From contig KI547169.1 in NCBI GenBank assembly GCA_000497835.1, positions 409,329 through 473,328 on the forward strand: a DNA stretch of 64,000 nucleotides. Reading direction: 5' to 3'. This DNA comes from a gamma proteobacterium L18. Lineage in GTDB: Bacteria > Pseudomonadota > Gammaproteobacteria > Pseudomonadales > Pseudomonadaceae. Position numbers and translations under genes: made by a program. Below are positions 43,693-53,525 of the stretch, piece after piece. The first letter of the stretch is position 1. Each line of letters opens with the position of its first letter. Below the pieces are notes generated by a model that saw only the letters and a program-made list of their open reading frames with translations, was not told where the DNA came from and did not search any database.

Positions 43693-46014
43693 ATGGACAG
43701 CATCAACAGCCGCATCGCCGCAGAACTCGGCGTCCGCCCGCAACAGGTCGAAGCGGCCGTGGCCCTTCTGGACGAAGGCTCCACGGTGCCTTTTATCGCC
43801 CGCTACCGAAAGGAAGTGACCGGCAGCCTGGATGACACCCAACTGCGTAACCTGGAAGAGCGCCTGCGCTACCTGCGCGAACTCGATGACCGCCGTGCAA
43901 GCATCCTGGCCAGCATCGAGGAACAGGGCAAGCTGACCCCTGAACTGGCCCGCGACATCAACCTGGCCGACACCAAGACCCGCCTCGAAGACCTTTACCT
44001 GCCGTACAAGCAGAAGCGCCGCACCAAGGGCCAGATCGCCCTGGAAGCCGGCCTGGGCGAGCTGGCCGATGGCCTGGTGGCCGACCCGATGCTCAACCCC
44101 GAGGCCGAAGCAGCCCGCTTCGTCAGCGCCGACAAGGGCGTGGCCGACACCAAGGCCGCGCTGGAAGGCGCCAAGTACATCCTGATGGAGCGCTTTGCAG
44201 AAGACGCCAAGCTGCTGGACAAGCTGCGCAACTTCCTCAAGCAGGAAGCCACCATCACTGCACGCGTAGTGGCCGGCAAGGAAGAGGAAGGCGCCAAGTT
44301 CCGCGACTACTTCGAACACGACGAGCCGCTCAAGAGCATGCCGTCGCACCGCGCCCTGGCGATTTTCCGCGGCCGCAACGAAGGCATCCTCAGCTCCACC
44401 CTGAAGGTGGGCGACGAAGCGCCGGGCACCCTGCACCCGTGCGAAATGATGATCGGCGAGCACTTCGACCTGAAAAACCAGAACCGCCCTGCCGACAAAT
44501 GGCTGGGCGAGGTGGTGCGCTGGACCTGGAAGGTCAAGCTGTACACCCACCTGGAAACCGACCTGTTCAGCGAGCTGCGCGACGGCGCCGAGGCCGAGGC
44601 GATCAACGTGTTCGCCCATAACCTGCACGACCTGCTGCTGGCCGCCCCGGCCGGCCCGCGTACCACCCTGGGCCTGGACCCGGGCCTGCGCACCGGCTGC
44701 AAGGTGGCCGTGGTCGACGCCACCGGCAAGCTGCTGGACACCGCCACCGTCTACCCGCACGTGCCGCACAACAAGTGGGACCAGACCATTGCCGTGCTGG
44801 CCGCCCTGTGCGCCAAGCACTCGGTTGACCTGATTGCCATCGGCAACGGCACCGCCAGCCGCGAAACCGACAAGCTGGCGGCCGACCTGATCAAAAAATA
44901 CCCAGGCCTGAAAATGACCAAGGTCATGGTCTCCGAGGCAGGCGCTTCGGTGTACTCGGCTTCGGAACTGGCGGCCAAGGAGTTCCCGGACCTGGACGTG
45001 TCCATCCGTGGCGCCGTGTCCATCGCCCGTCGCCTGCAGGACCCGCTGGCCGAACTGGTGAAGATCGACCCCAAATCCATCGGTGTCGGCCAGTACCAGC
45101 ATGACGTGTCCCAGCTCAAGCTGGCACGCGGCCTGGACGCCGTGGTCGAGGACTGCGTGAACGCCGTGGGCGTGGACGTCAACACCGCCTCCGTGGCGCT
45201 GCTGGCGCGCATCTCGGGCCTCAACACCACCCTGGCGCAGAATATCGTGGCCCACCGTGACGAGCACGGTGCGTTCAAGACCCGCGCCGCGCTGAAGAAA
45301 GTCAGCCGCCTGGGCGAGAAAACCTTCGAACAGGCCGCCGGCTTCCTGCGGGTGATGAACGGCGACAACCCGCTGGATGCGTCTGCGGTGCACCCGGAAG
45401 CCTACCCGCTGGTAAAACGCATTGCCGCTGAAACCGACCGCGACATCCGCTCGCTGATCGGCGACAGCGCCTTCCTCAAGCGCCTGGACCCGAAAAAATA
45501 CACCGACGAGACCTTCGGCCTGCCCACCGTCACCGACATCCTGCAGGAACTGGACAAGCCAGGCCGCGACCCGCGTCCCGAGTTCAAGACTGCGGCGTTC
45601 CAGGATGGTGTCGAAGACCTGAAGGACCTGGAGCCGGGCATGATCCTCGAAGGCGTGGTCACCAACGTGACCAACTTCGGCGCCTTCGTCGACATCGGCG
45701 TACACCAGGACGGCCTGGTGCACATCTCGGCACTGTCCGAGAAGTTCATCAAGGACCCGCGTGAGGCGGTCAAGGCCGGCGACGTGGTCAAGGTCAAGGT
45801 CATGGAAGTCGACATTCCACGCAAACGCGTGGGCCTGTCGATGCGCATGAGCGACACCCCGGGCGAGAAGGTAGACGGCGCCCGCGGCAGCCGCCCAGGC
45901 TCGGCACCCCGCCAGCAAGGCGCCCCGGCACGCCAGAAAGAGCCCGCCGCAGCGCCCGTGAACAACGCCATGGCCTCGCTGTTCGCCAACGCCAAGCAGT
46001 TGAAGAAACGCTGA
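43693..46014 (+). CDS. tex: Transcription accessory protein Tex (S1 RNA-binding)
   Basis: This 773-residue protein has the Tex order: helical N terminus ([20 protein letters not shown] ... [20 protein letters not shown]), a YqgF-like domain ([20 protein letters not shown]), helix-hairpin-helix segments ([20 protein letters not shown]) and a C-terminal S1 domain ([20 protein letters not shown], about 640-715), then a low-complexity Pro/Ala tail. It binds nucleic acid and affects transcription. The ATG at 43693 follows an aggtgg site. The stop overlaps the next gene (TGATG). Confidence 0.95.
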   Translation: MDSINSRIAAELGVRPQQVEAAVALLDEGSTVPFIARYRKEVTGSLDDTQLRNLEERLRYLRELDDRRASILASIEEQGKLTPELARDINLADTKTRLEDLYLPYKQKRRTKGQIALEAGLGELADGLVADPMLNPEAEAARFVSADKGVADTKAALEGAKYILMERFAEDAKLLDKLRNFLKQEATITARVVAGKEEEGAKFRDYFEHDEPLKSMPSHRALAIFRGRNEGILSSTLKVGDEAPGTLHPCEMMIGEHFDLKNQNRPADKWLGEVVRWTWKVKLYTHLETDLFSELRDGAEAEAINVFAHNLHDLLLAAPAGPRTTLGLDPGLRTGCKVAVVDATGKLLDTATVYPHVPHNKWDQTIAVLAALCAKHSVDLIAIGNGTASRETDKLAADLIKKYPGLKMTKVMVSEAGASVYSASELAAKEFPDLDVSIRGAVSIARRLQDPLAELVKIDPKSIGVGQYQHDVSQLKLARGLDAVVEDCVNAVGVDVNTASVALLARISGLNTTLAQNIVAHRDEHGAFKTRAALKKVSRLGEKTFEQAAGFLRVMNGDNPLDASAVHPEAYPLVKRIAAETDRDIRSLIGDSAFLKRLDPKKYTDETFGLPTVTDILQELDKPGRDPRPEFKTAAFQDGVEDLKDLEPGMILEGVVTNVTNFGAFVDIGVHQDGLVHISALSEKFIKDPREAVKAGDVVKVKVMEVDIPRKRVGLSMRMSDTPGEKVDGARGSRPGSAPRQQGAPARQKEPAAAPVNNAMASLFANAKQLKKR

Positions 46015-46397
46015 TGGAAATCCCTGAAGCGCTGGTGCACAGCGCCTTCAGCCAGATGCTGGGCTGCCGCCTGCTGAGCCTTGAGAAAGGCAAGGCCGAG
46101 GTGGCCCTGGCCCTGGAGCCGCACCTGCGCAATCGCGGCCAGGTGATGCATGGCGGGGCCCTGTTCAGCCTGGTGGATATCACCATGGGCCTGGCCTGCT
46201 CCAGCCATCACGGCTTCGACCAGCAAAGCGTGACCCTGGAATGCAAGATCAACTACATGCGCCCGGTGGCCCAGGGCGAGGTAGTGTGCGTGGCCACCAT
46301 TGTGCACGGCGGCAAACGCACGCTGGTTGTCGACGCCGAAGTGCTTCAGGGCGACAAACTGATGGCTAAAGCGCAAGGGACCTTCGTGGTTCTCTAG
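46014..46397 (+). CDS. PaaI-type hotdog thioesterase
   Basis: This 127-residue protein has LGCRLLSLEKGKAEVALALE, RGQVMHGGALFSLVDITMGL (PaaI active-site H-G-G) and INYMRPVAQGEVVCVATIVH, so it is probably an acyl-CoA thioesterase. Its ATG shares a base with the tex stop, implying coupling. The 199-bp gap to gshA shows nothing distinctive. Confidence 0.88.
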   Translation: MEIPEALVHSAFSQMLGCRLLSLEKGKAEVALALEPHLRNRGQVMHGGALFSLVDITMGLACSSHHGFDQQSVTLECKINYMRPVAQGEVVCVATIVHGGKRTLVVDAEVLQGDKLMAKAQGTFVVL

Positions 46398-46596
46398 CGG
46401 TTTGTATCGGTTCTGGGTTAATTTCGGCACTGCGTATGCGGTGCCGGAATCGACCACCTGGAAGCAAATGGAACGTCAGGCGAAAAATCTGACACCAATA
46501 ACAGTACCAGGCGACAACGCCGGTTCCTTTCGTCACCCTTGTAGACCGTCAACTCTACCCCCATATTGGGGCGACTGACGCGTGAAGGAATCCAAC

Positions 46597-48180
46597 TTGA
46601 GCGACATTCTCAACCGCCGCCTGCGCCTTTTGGGCGAGGCTGCCAACCTGACCCTGCTCGAGCATTGCCTGCACGGCATCGAGCGCGAATGCCTGCGCGT
46701 CACTGCCCAAGGCCGCCTGGCACAGACGCCGCACCCTGAAGCGCTGGGCGCCGCGCTGACTCACGAACAGATCACCACGGACTACTCCGAATCGCTGCTG
46801 GAGTTCATCACCCCAGCCCTGGCCGATCCGGCGCAGACCCTGCAAAGCCTGGACAAGATCCATCGCTTCGCCTATTCCAAGCTGGGCAACGAGTTCCTCT
46901 GGAGCCCGTCGATGCCCTGCCCGCTGCCGGCCGAGGAAGACATTCCGATCGCCTACTACGGCACCTCCAACATCGGTCAGCTCAAGTACGTGTACCGCCA
47001 GGGCCTGGCCCTGCGCTACGGCCGCACCATGCAGTGCATCGCCGGTATTCACTACAATTTCTCGCTGCCCGAGCAGCTGTGGCCGCTGCTGCGCGAAGCC
47101 GAAGGCGCCGTGCAGAGCGACCGCGACTACCAGTCCTCGGCCTACATTGCCCTGATCCGCAACTTTCGTCGTTACAGCTGGCTGCTGATGTACCTGTTCG
47201 GTGCATCCCCGGCCCTGGACGCCGGCTTCCTGCGCGGTCGCGGCCACCAGCTGGAACAGCTGGACGCCGACACCCTGTACCTGCCGTACGCCACCAGCCT
47301 GCGCATGAGCGACCTGGGTTACCAGAGCAACGCCCAGGCCGGCCTGACGCCGTGCTACAACGACCTGCCCAGCTACACCGACAGCCTGCGCAAGGCCGTG
47401 GCCACGCCGTACGCGCCGTACGTGGAAATCGGCACCCACAAGGATGGCGAGTGGGTTCAGTTGAACACCAACATCCTGCAGATCGAAAACGAGTACTACT
47501 CCAACATCCGCCCCAAGCGCGTGACCTACACCGGCGAGCGGCCGATCCAGGCGCTGATGGCGCGCGGCGTGCAGTACGTGGAAGTGCGCTGCCTGGACAT
47601 CAACCCGTTCCTGCCCACCGGCGTCGACCTGACGGAGGCGCGCTTCCTCGACGCCTTCCTGCTGTTCTGCGCCCTGCAGGAAAGCCCGTTGCTGGAAAAC
47701 ATCGAGTGCGGCGGCGCCACCCACAACTTCCTCAGCGTGGTGAAGGAAGGCCGCAAGCCGGGCCTGCAACTGCAGCGCAACGGCCAGCCGGTGGAGCTCA
47801 AGCAGTGGGCCGGCGAACTGCTGGACCAGATCGCGCCCCTGGCCGAACTGCTGGACCGCAGCCACGGCGGCGACGAGCACGCCAAGGCCCTGGCGGCCCA
47901 GCGGGCGAAAGTCAGCGATCCGTCACTGACGCCGTCGGCGCAGGTGCTGGCGAGCATGGCTGAGCATAAGGAAAGCTTCGCGCAGTTCTCGTTGCGTCAG
48001 AGCCAGGCCCATGCGGAGTATTTCCGCAGCCAGGCGTTGAGTGTCGAGGAGCAGGCGAAATTCGAAGAAATGGCGCGCAAGTCGATTGCCGACCAGGCTG
48101 AGCTGGAACAGACCGAGGTGGGGGATTTCGATACCTTCGTCGGCTCGTACCAGGCCAGTATCCTGGCGATCAGCAACTAA
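46597..48180 (+). CDS. gshA: Glutamate-cysteine ligase
   Basis: This 527-residue gammaproteobacterial-type ligase catalyses the first step of glutathione synthesis. Motifs include [57 protein letters not shown] and [21 protein letters not shown] start at TTG 46597 ([12 protein letters not shown]) because gaagga is 7 bp upstream; the GTG at 46582 would place that site inside the gene. It lies between the tex pair and argA, a known Pseudomonas order. Confidence 0.95.
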   Translation: MSDILNRRLRLLGEAANLTLLEHCLHGIERECLRVTAQGRLAQTPHPEALGAALTHEQITTDYSESLLEFITPALADPAQTLQSLDKIHRFAYSKLGNEFLWSPSMPCPLPAEEDIPIAYYGTSNIGQLKYVYRQGLALRYGRTMQCIAGIHYNFSLPEQLWPLLREAEGAVQSDRDYQSSAYIALIRNFRRYSWLLMYLFGASPALDAGFLRGRGHQLEQLDADTLYLPYATSLRMSDLGYQSNAQAGLTPCYNDLPSYTDSLRKAVATPYAPYVEIGTHKDGEWVQLNTNILQIENEYYSNIRPKRVTYTGERPIQALMARGVQYVEVRCLDINPFLPTGVDLTEARFLDAFLLFCALQESPLLENIECGGATHNFLSVVKEGRKPGLQLQRNGQPVELKQWAGELLDQIAPLAELLDRSHGGDEHAKALAAQRAKVSDPSLTPSAQVLASMAEHKESFAQFSLRQSQAHAEYFRSQALSVEEQAKFEEMARKSIADQAELEQTEVGDFDTFVGSYQASILAISN

Positions 48181-48206
48181 CTTCGACTCAGCTTTTAAAG
48201 GCTATA

Positions 48207-48295
48207 TGTGGGAGCGGGCTCTGCCCGCGAAGAAAACGCCGCGGTGTTTCAGAGACTACGCGGTGTTCTTTTCGCGGGCAGAGCCCGCTCCCACA
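48207..48295. repeat. Intergenic palindromic repeat, 'tgtgggagcgggctctgccc' family
   Basis: Perfect 25-base inverted arms (48207-48231, 48271-48295) lie between convergent gshA and argA. Same family as 31845-31931 with compensating changes in both arms (ttcta to ctctg). Confidence 0.88.
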
Positions 48296-48298
48296 GGG

Positions 48299-49600
48299 TT
48301 AGAGGGCTTTTTCGAAGATTTTCGAGTTGCGCTGGTAGTTGTACAGCGATGCCCGCGCCGCCGGCAGGCGCTCTACCCCGCTAGGCTCGAAACCACGCTC
48401 ACGGAACCAGTGGGCGGTACGTGTCGTCAACACGAACAACGTCTTCAGCCCCATTTCCCGCGCACGCCCTTCGATGCGCTCCAGCAATTCATCCCCACGG
48501 CCGCCATGACGGTACTCAGGGTTCACCGCCAGGCACGCCAGTTCGCCCGCTTCGGAGTCGGCAATCGGGTACAGCGCCGCGCAGGCGATGATCATGCCCT
48601 CACGCTCGACTACGCTGAACTGCTCGATCTCGCGCTCCAGCACCTCCCGGGAGCGACGTACCAGAATGCCCTGCTCTTCCAGCGGGCTGATCAGGTCCAG
48701 CAGGCCACCCACGTCCTCGATGGCCGCTTCGCGCACCTGCTCGAATTGCTCCTGGGCCACCAGGGTACCGCCACCGTCGCGGGTGAACAGTTCGGTCAGC
48801 AGCGCGCCGTTTTCGGCGTAGCTGACGATATGCGCACGGCCCACGCCGCCTTTGCACGCTTGGGCAGCGGCATCCAGCAGTTCGGCCTGGTAATTTTCCA
48901 TGCCCAGACGTTCCAGGTGCGCGGGCACCTGCTGTGGGCGCAGCTCGCGCACCAGTTTGCCGTTGGCATCGATCAGGCCGCGATCAGCGCCGAACAGCAG
49001 CAACTTGTCAGCACCCAGGTCGATAGCAGCGCGCATGGCAACGTCTTCGCAGGCAATGTTGAACACCTCGCCCGTGGGCGAGTAGCCCAGCGGTGGCAGC
49101 AGCACGATCGAGCGCTCGTCCAGCAGGCGGTTGATGCCTTTGCGGTCGACGCGGCGCACTTCGCCGGTGTGGTGATAGTCGATACCTTCCAGCACACCGA
49201 TCGGCCGGCCGGTGACCAGGTTGCCGCCGGCCACGCGCAGGCGCGCGCCCTGCATTGGCGACGAGGCCATGTCCATGGACAGACGCGCTTCGATGGCAAT
49301 ACGCAGGGCGCCGACAGCGTCGACCACGCATTCCAGGGTGGCGGCGTCGGTGATGCGCAGGCCGCGATGGTAGTGCGGGGTCAGCCCGCGGGCGGCCAGA
49401 CGGCTTTCGATCTGTGGGCGCGAGCCGTAGACCAGCACCAAGCGCACGCCCATGCTGTGCAGCAGCACCAGGTCGTGGACGATGTTGCCGAAATTGGGGT
49501 TTTCAATGCCATCGCCGGGCAGCATGACCACGAAGGTGCAGTCGCGGTGGGCATTGATGTAGGGGGAGGCGTGACGGAGCCAATTGACGTATTCGGGCAT
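48299..49600 (-). CDS. argA: N-acetylglutamate synthase
   Basis: This 433-residue protein has an amino-acid kinase-like N domain (FVVMLPGDGIENPNFGNIVH, VLVYGSRPQIESRLAARGLT, YSPTGEVFNIACEDVAM) and a GNAT acetyltransferase C domain (ELACLAVNPEYRHGGRGDEL, ARALGLKTLFVLTTRTAHWF-like segment, RGFEPSGVERLP). This is the classical bifunctional-fold ArgA. It acetylates glutamate in the first step of arginine synthesis and is normally arginine-inhibited through the kinase domain. argE lies upstream on the same strand after 129 bp. Confidence 0.95.
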   Translation of the reverse strand: MPEYVNWLRHASPYINAHRDCTFVVMLPGDGIENPNFGNIVHDLVLLHSMGVRLVLVYGSRPQIESRLAARGLTPHYHRGLRITDAATLECVVDAVGALRIAIEARLSMDMASSPMQGARLRVAGGNLVTGRPIGVLEGIDYHHTGEVRRVDRKGINRLLDERSIVLLPPLGYSPTGEVFNIACEDVAMRAAIDLGADKLLLFGADRGLIDANGKLVRELRPQQVPAHLERLGMENYQAELLDAAAQACKGGVGRAHIVSYAENGALLTELFTRDGGGTLVAQEQFEQVREAAIEDVGGLLDLISPLEEQGILVRRSREVLEREIEQFSVVEREGMIIACAALYPIADSEAGELACLAVNPEYRHGGRGDELLERIEGRAREMGLKTLFVLTTRTAHWFRERGFEPSGVERLPAARASLYNYQRNSKIFEKAL

Positions 49601-49729
49601 AACTTCAAAAGCCTGTGGATAAGTGGACGAGCAACGTGGGAACTCACAGCTGGCTGCTGGTTATCGTCGTAACAGGCTTGGCGACACGCGGACTCTCCTC
49701 TCTTCAATACGAATGGGCAACGCAGCGGT

Positions 49730-50878
49730 TTAGGCAGGTTGCAGGCAATAATGTTCGATCAACTGACGCAATAGACGCACTGTGGGCTCAAGACGTGACA
49801 TTTCCAGGAATTCTCCTGGCTGGTGCGCACAGGCAATGTCGCCGGGGCCCAGAATCAGGGTCTCGCAGCCCAGGCGCTGAAGATAAGGTGCTTCGGTGCC
49901 GAATGCCACCGCTTCCGCCCGATGGCCGGTCAGGCGTTCGGCCACCTGCACCAGTTCGCAGTCGGCGGCCTGCTCGAAGGGCGGCACTTCGCTGAACAAC
50001 GGCGCGTAGTCGATCTTGACCTGATGCAGCTCGGCCAACGGCTCAAGCTTGCGGCGAATGGCGTCGCGCAGCACCTTGGGGTCCATGCCCGGCAGCGGCC
50101 GCAGGTCGAATTCCAGCGAGCACTGGCCGCAGATGCGGTTGGGGTTGTCGCCGCCGTGGATGCAACCAAAGTTCAGGGTAGGTTGCGGCACGCTGAACTG
50201 CGGGTTGTTGTATTCCACCTGCCATTGCTTGCGCAGGCCCATCAGTTCGCTAATGGCGCCGTGCATGGCTTCCATGGCGCTGTGGCCAAGGCTTGGGTCG
50301 GAGGAATGGCCGCTGCGCCCCAGGATATCGATGCGCTCCATCATCACCCCTTTGTGCAGGCGGATCGGCTTGAGCCCGGTGGGCTCGCCGATCACTGCGG
50401 CACGGCCCAGAGGCCAGCCAGCGGCGGCCAAGGCCTTGGCGCCGGCCATGGAGCTTTCCTCATCGCAGGTGGCCAGGATCAGCAGCGGTTGCTTGAAGTC
50501 GTGTTGCAGCAGCGGCAGCACGGCTTCGATGATCAGGGCGAAGAAGCCCTTCATGTCGCAACTGCCCAGCCCCACCCAACGCCCGTCGACTTCGGTGAGC
50601 TTGAGCGGGTCGGTCTGCCAGAGCTTTTCATCGTAGGGCACGGTGTCGCTGTGGCCCGACAGCACCAGGCCGCCAGGGCCGGTGCCACGGCTGGCCAGCA
50701 GGTTGAACTTGCCGGGCGATACTTCGTGGATGTCACACTTGAAGCCCAGGTCGCCCAGCCAACTGGCCAACAGGTCGATCACCGGCTGGTTCGACTGGTC
50801 CAGGCTGGCCTGGGTGCAGCTCACCGAGGGCGCCGCGATCAGGGCGGCGAATTGCTCTTTGAACGTGGGCAGCGGCAT
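49730..50878 (-). CDS. argE: Acetylornithine deacetylase
   Basis: This 382-residue M20 metallopeptidase has LVLSGHSDTVPYDEKLWQTD (metal His/Asp), GLGSCDMKGFFALIIEAVL, ILATCDEESSMAGAKAL (catalytic Glu pair), GEPTGLKPIRLHKGVMMERI and FGTEAPYLQRLGCETLILGP. It removes acetyl from N-acetylornithine. I start at the ATG at 50878, which has a ggag site 7 bp upstream; an ATG 6 bp earlier is too close to it. Next to argA, consistent with arginine synthesis. Confidence 0.94.
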   Translation of the reverse strand: MPLPTFKEQFAALIAAPSVSCTQASLDQSNQPVIDLLASWLGDLGFKCDIHEVSPGKFNLLASRGTGPGGLVLSGHSDTVPYDEKLWQTDPLKLTEVDGRWVGLGSCDMKGFFALIIEAVLPLLQHDFKQPLLILATCDEESSMAGAKALAAAGWPLGRAAVIGEPTGLKPIRLHKGVMMERIDILGRSGHSSDPSLGHSAMEAMHGAISELMGLRKQWQVEYNNPQFSVPQPTLNFGCIHGGDNPNRICGQCSLEFDLRPLPGMDPKVLRDAIRRKLEPLAELHQVKIDYAPLFSEVPPFEQAADCELVQVAERLTGHRAEAVAFGTEAPYLQRLGCETLILGPGDIACAHQPGEFLEMSRLEPTVRLLRQLIEHYCLQPA

Positions 50879-51016
50879 GGGCATTCTCCAGGGTGCGAAC
50901 CCCATCATAGAGCCATTGAGCACTGAGAATAAACCGTGGGGATGCGAGTCCTGTACACTGCACGGCCTTAGCAGTTATCTGCGCTCCTATCAGAACAGCG
51001 CCTGGATTCTCCCGCC

Positions 51017-52384
51017 ATGCAAAAAGAAACCGAAATCAAACTGCGCGTCAGCCCCGAAACCCTGGCTGAGCTGCGCGAACACCCGTTGCTGAAAAAACGC
51101 AACAAAAGTGGCTGGGAACGCCGTGAGCTGTTCAATCAGTATTTCGACACCCCGACCGGCGAGCTGGCCGCGGCCAAGGTTGCCCTGCGCCTGCGCAAGG
51201 ATGGCGACGAAGTCATCCAGACCCTCAAGACTCGTGGCCAGAGCGTTGCCGGCCTGTCCGAGCGCAACGAGTACAACTGGGACCTGACCAAGGCCAAGCT
51301 GGACTTGAAGAAGCTTGACGGCGAATGCTGGCCTGAAGAGCTGGCCGAACTGGACAAAAAAACCATCAAGCCGGTGTTCACCACCGACTTCGTCCGCGAG
51401 CGCGCCGAAATCGCCTGGGGCCGTGGCAAGGCCAAGGTGGTGATCGAAGCAGCCCTGGACCTGGGCAAGGTGATCGTCGGCAAACAGTCCGAAGACATCT
51501 GCGAGCTGGAACTGGAACTGCGCGAAGGCGAGCCTGCCGCGCTGCTGGAACTGGCTGCGGAACTGGCAATCAAGCTGCCGCTGATGCCCTGTGACATCAG
51601 CAAGGCCGAGCGCGGTTACCGCCTGGCCGAGCCAGGCAGCTACGCCCTGAGCTTGCCGGCACCGGAGCTCACCGCGGAAATGCCGCTGGACGACGCCTTC
51701 AACGCCCTGGCCTGGCACCTGCTGGGCAGCAGCCAGCGCCTGGCCGAGCAATACCGTTTCAACGGTCACTGGCGCCTGCTGCAAGACTGGCTGGCACAGT
51801 TGATCGAACTGCGTGCCCTGGCCGGCAGCCTGGGCCAGGCGGCGCCGCGCAGCACCACCCACGAGCTGCGTATCAGCCTGGATGCCCTGCTGGAAGACTG
51901 GCGCCCGCTGGTACAGGCCGGCCAGCAGGACGAAGACGTGCGCCAGGCAGCGCCCGAACAGTTCGCTGAAGAGCTGCAGGACGTACGCTGGGGCCTGTTC
52001 TCGCTGAACACTTCGCGCTGGCTGATGGACCGCGCCTGGACCGTTGAGCGCAACAACCGTGGCAACCGCCAGGGCGCCGCGCAACTGGCCAACTGGCTGG
52101 GCCACTTCCTGGGCGAAGAAGCCGCCGCCCTGCAGCTGGGTCGCTATCAGCAGCAACCCGAAGACCTGGCCGAGCAACTACCACGCATCGAGCGCATCCA
52201 GGCCTGGCTGCACCATGCCCGCAACGTGCTCGACCTGCCGGAAGTGGATCGCCTGTACGGTGAGCTGAACAAGCTGCATGAGCTGGCTGATACCGACATC
52301 AGCGACGAAGTGCTGGAGGCGCGTGTGCACCAGGCGCTGACCGTGATGCAGAGCCGTGCGTGGAAGCAGATTCTGCGTAAGTAA
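51017..52384 (+). CDS. CYTH-domain inorganic triphosphatase with CHAD-like C terminus
   Basis: This 455-residue protein has the CYTH metal-binding motif KETEIKLRVSPETLAELREH at its start, then FNQYFDTPTGELAAAKVALR, LRLRKDGDEVIQTLKTRGQ and ICELELELREGE, closing the triphosphate tunnel. From about residue 220 the chain is wholly helical with TTHELRISLDALLEDWRPLV, similar to CHAD domains. It probably hydrolyses tripolyphosphate; a link to polyphosphate is inference. Divergent from argE. Confidence 0.88.
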   Translation: MQKETEIKLRVSPETLAELREHPLLKKRNKSGWERRELFNQYFDTPTGELAAAKVALRLRKDGDEVIQTLKTRGQSVAGLSERNEYNWDLTKAKLDLKKLDGECWPEELAELDKKTIKPVFTTDFVRERAEIAWGRGKAKVVIEAALDLGKVIVGKQSEDICELELELREGEPAALLELAAELAIKLPLMPCDISKAERGYRLAEPGSYALSLPAPELTAEMPLDDAFNALAWHLLGSSQRLAEQYRFNGHWRLLQDWLAQLIELRALAGSLGQAAPRSTTHELRISLDALLEDWRPLVQAGQQDEDVRQAAPEQFAEELQDVRWGLFSLNTSRWLMDRAWTVERNNRGNRQGAAQLANWLGHFLGEEAAALQLGRYQQQPEDLAEQLPRIERIQAWLHHARNVLDLPEVDRLYGELNKLHELADTDISDEVLEARVHQALTVMQSRAWKQILRK

Positions 52385-52403
52385 GGCAACCTGCTACACG
52401 ACG

Positions 52404-52483
52404 GCGTCGTCTGCATCGCGGCCAAGGCCGGCTCCTACCCCGTATGGCGTAGGAGCCGACCTTGGTCGCGATGCAGACGACGC
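52404..52483. repeat. Intergenic palindromic repeat, 'ggccaaggccggctcctac' family
   Basis: 35-base inverted arms (52404-52438, 52449-52483) with few mismatches and a 10-base loop, between convergent genes. Confidence 0.85.
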
Positions 52484-52492
52484 GGACGCAGC

Positions 52493-52963
52493 TCAGCGCA
52501 ACACCGGCAAGCTGGTAGTGGATTTGATTTCCGACAGCGCCACCGTCGAGTTCACCTCCTGAATCCCCGGCACCAGCGACAGCTTTTCAAAGAAGAACCG
52601 CTCATACGCCTCAATGTCCGGCGTAACGATGCGCAGCAGAAAATCCACCGACCCCATCAGCACATAACACTCCAACACCTCGGGAAAGCCGCGAATCGCG
52701 TCGGTAAATTCGGTGAAATTGGAGCGGCCATGGGCATTGAGCTTCACCTCGGCGAATATCTGCGTGTTCAGCCCGATCTTCTTGCGGTCCAGCAGGGTGA
52801 CCTGCCCGCGAATCACCCCCTCCTCCTTGAGCCGCTGAATGCGCCGCCAGCACGGCGACTGCGACAGCCCCACCTGCTCGGCAATCTGCGCGCTGGAGAG
52901 CGAGGCGTCCTCCTGCAGCAAGGCCAGAATGCGTCGATCGTATTGATCCAGTTCGCTTTGCAT
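52493..52963 (-). CDS. Lrp/AsnC family transcriptional regulator
   Basis: This 156-residue protein has an N-terminal helix-turn-helix (LDQYDRRILALLQEDASLSS, AQIAEQVGLSQSPCWRRIQR) and a RAM/ACT-like ligand domain (SNFTEFTDAIRGFPEVLECY, VLMGSVDFLLRIVTPDIEAY). I start at 52963, 6 bp after a ggaag site. It probably senses an amino acid. The adjacent divergent gene at 53090 is its most likely regulatory target (inference). Confidence 0.92.
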   Translation of the reverse strand: MQSELDQYDRRILALLQEDASLSSAQIAEQVGLSQSPCWRRIQRLKEEGVIRGQVTLLDRKKIGLNTQIFAEVKLNAHGRSNFTEFTDAIRGFPEVLECYVLMGSVDFLLRIVTPDIEAYERFFFEKLSLVPGIQEVNSTVALSEIKSTTSLPVLR

Positions 52964-53089
52964 AATTTCTTCCAATAATCGCCGACAGGCGAATCGTACG
53001 ATTCAAGATAAAGCCAATATCCACTATTTGAGGCAAGAAATACCGCCCTGTCCATGCAAAGCTGTGCCCATCGTTTCCGGAGCTCAGCC

Positions 53090-53401
53090 ATGTCCCTTCA
53101 CGAAACCCGCAGCGACCACTGGAACGGCCGCCAGCCCACCACCCTGGTGCATTATCGCCTGGTGGCCGAAGCCGAACCCGACAGCCTGTGCCGGGTGCTG
53201 AACCTGTTGGCCATGCAATACCTGACGCCGCTGTCGCTAAGCGTGGTGCGCGAAGATGACCTGCTGCACGTGGACCTGACGGTCGACGGCCTGAGCTGGC
53301 ACCGTGCTGAAGTGATTGGTCACAAAATGCTCAACCTGATCTGCGTGCTCAGCGTGGACCTGCAGGCCGCGAACGACGAGGGGCTTGCCGCCGCTGGCTG
53401 A
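53090..53401 (+). CDS. Small hypothetical protein divergent from the Lrp gene
   Basis: This 103-residue protein reads VHYRLVAEAEPDSLCRVLNL, LAMQYLTPLSLSVVREDDLL and HVDLTVDGLSWHRAEVIGHK, a beta-alpha-beta pattern suggestive of an ACT domain like the small subunit of acetolactate synthase. An agccATG start has a ccggag site. Family assignment is not certain. Being divergent from an Lrp-type regulator fits an amino-acid-related role. Confidence 0.7.
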   Translation: MSLHETRSDHWNGRQPTTLVHYRLVAEAEPDSLCRVLNLLAMQYLTPLSLSVVREDDLLHVDLTVDGLSWHRAEVIGHKMLNLICVLSVDLQAANDEGLAAAG

Positions 53402-53525
53402 GCCCTTCGCAAGGCCTTGAAACTTTTTCCCGCCGCCTGCGGCAACCTCAACGGGATTCCCCGGTCTACCTTGTCACTCAGGCACTCCAAGCCTGGGTGT
53501 CGTAGAACCGAGTCAAGGAGCCCGC

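Noticed and set aside
43681..45918. 745-codon open frame on the minus strand opposite tex
   Set aside because: Tex on the plus strand has full domain structure; the antisense frame is a by-product of high-GC codon use and has low-complexity Val/Gly/Gln/His composition.
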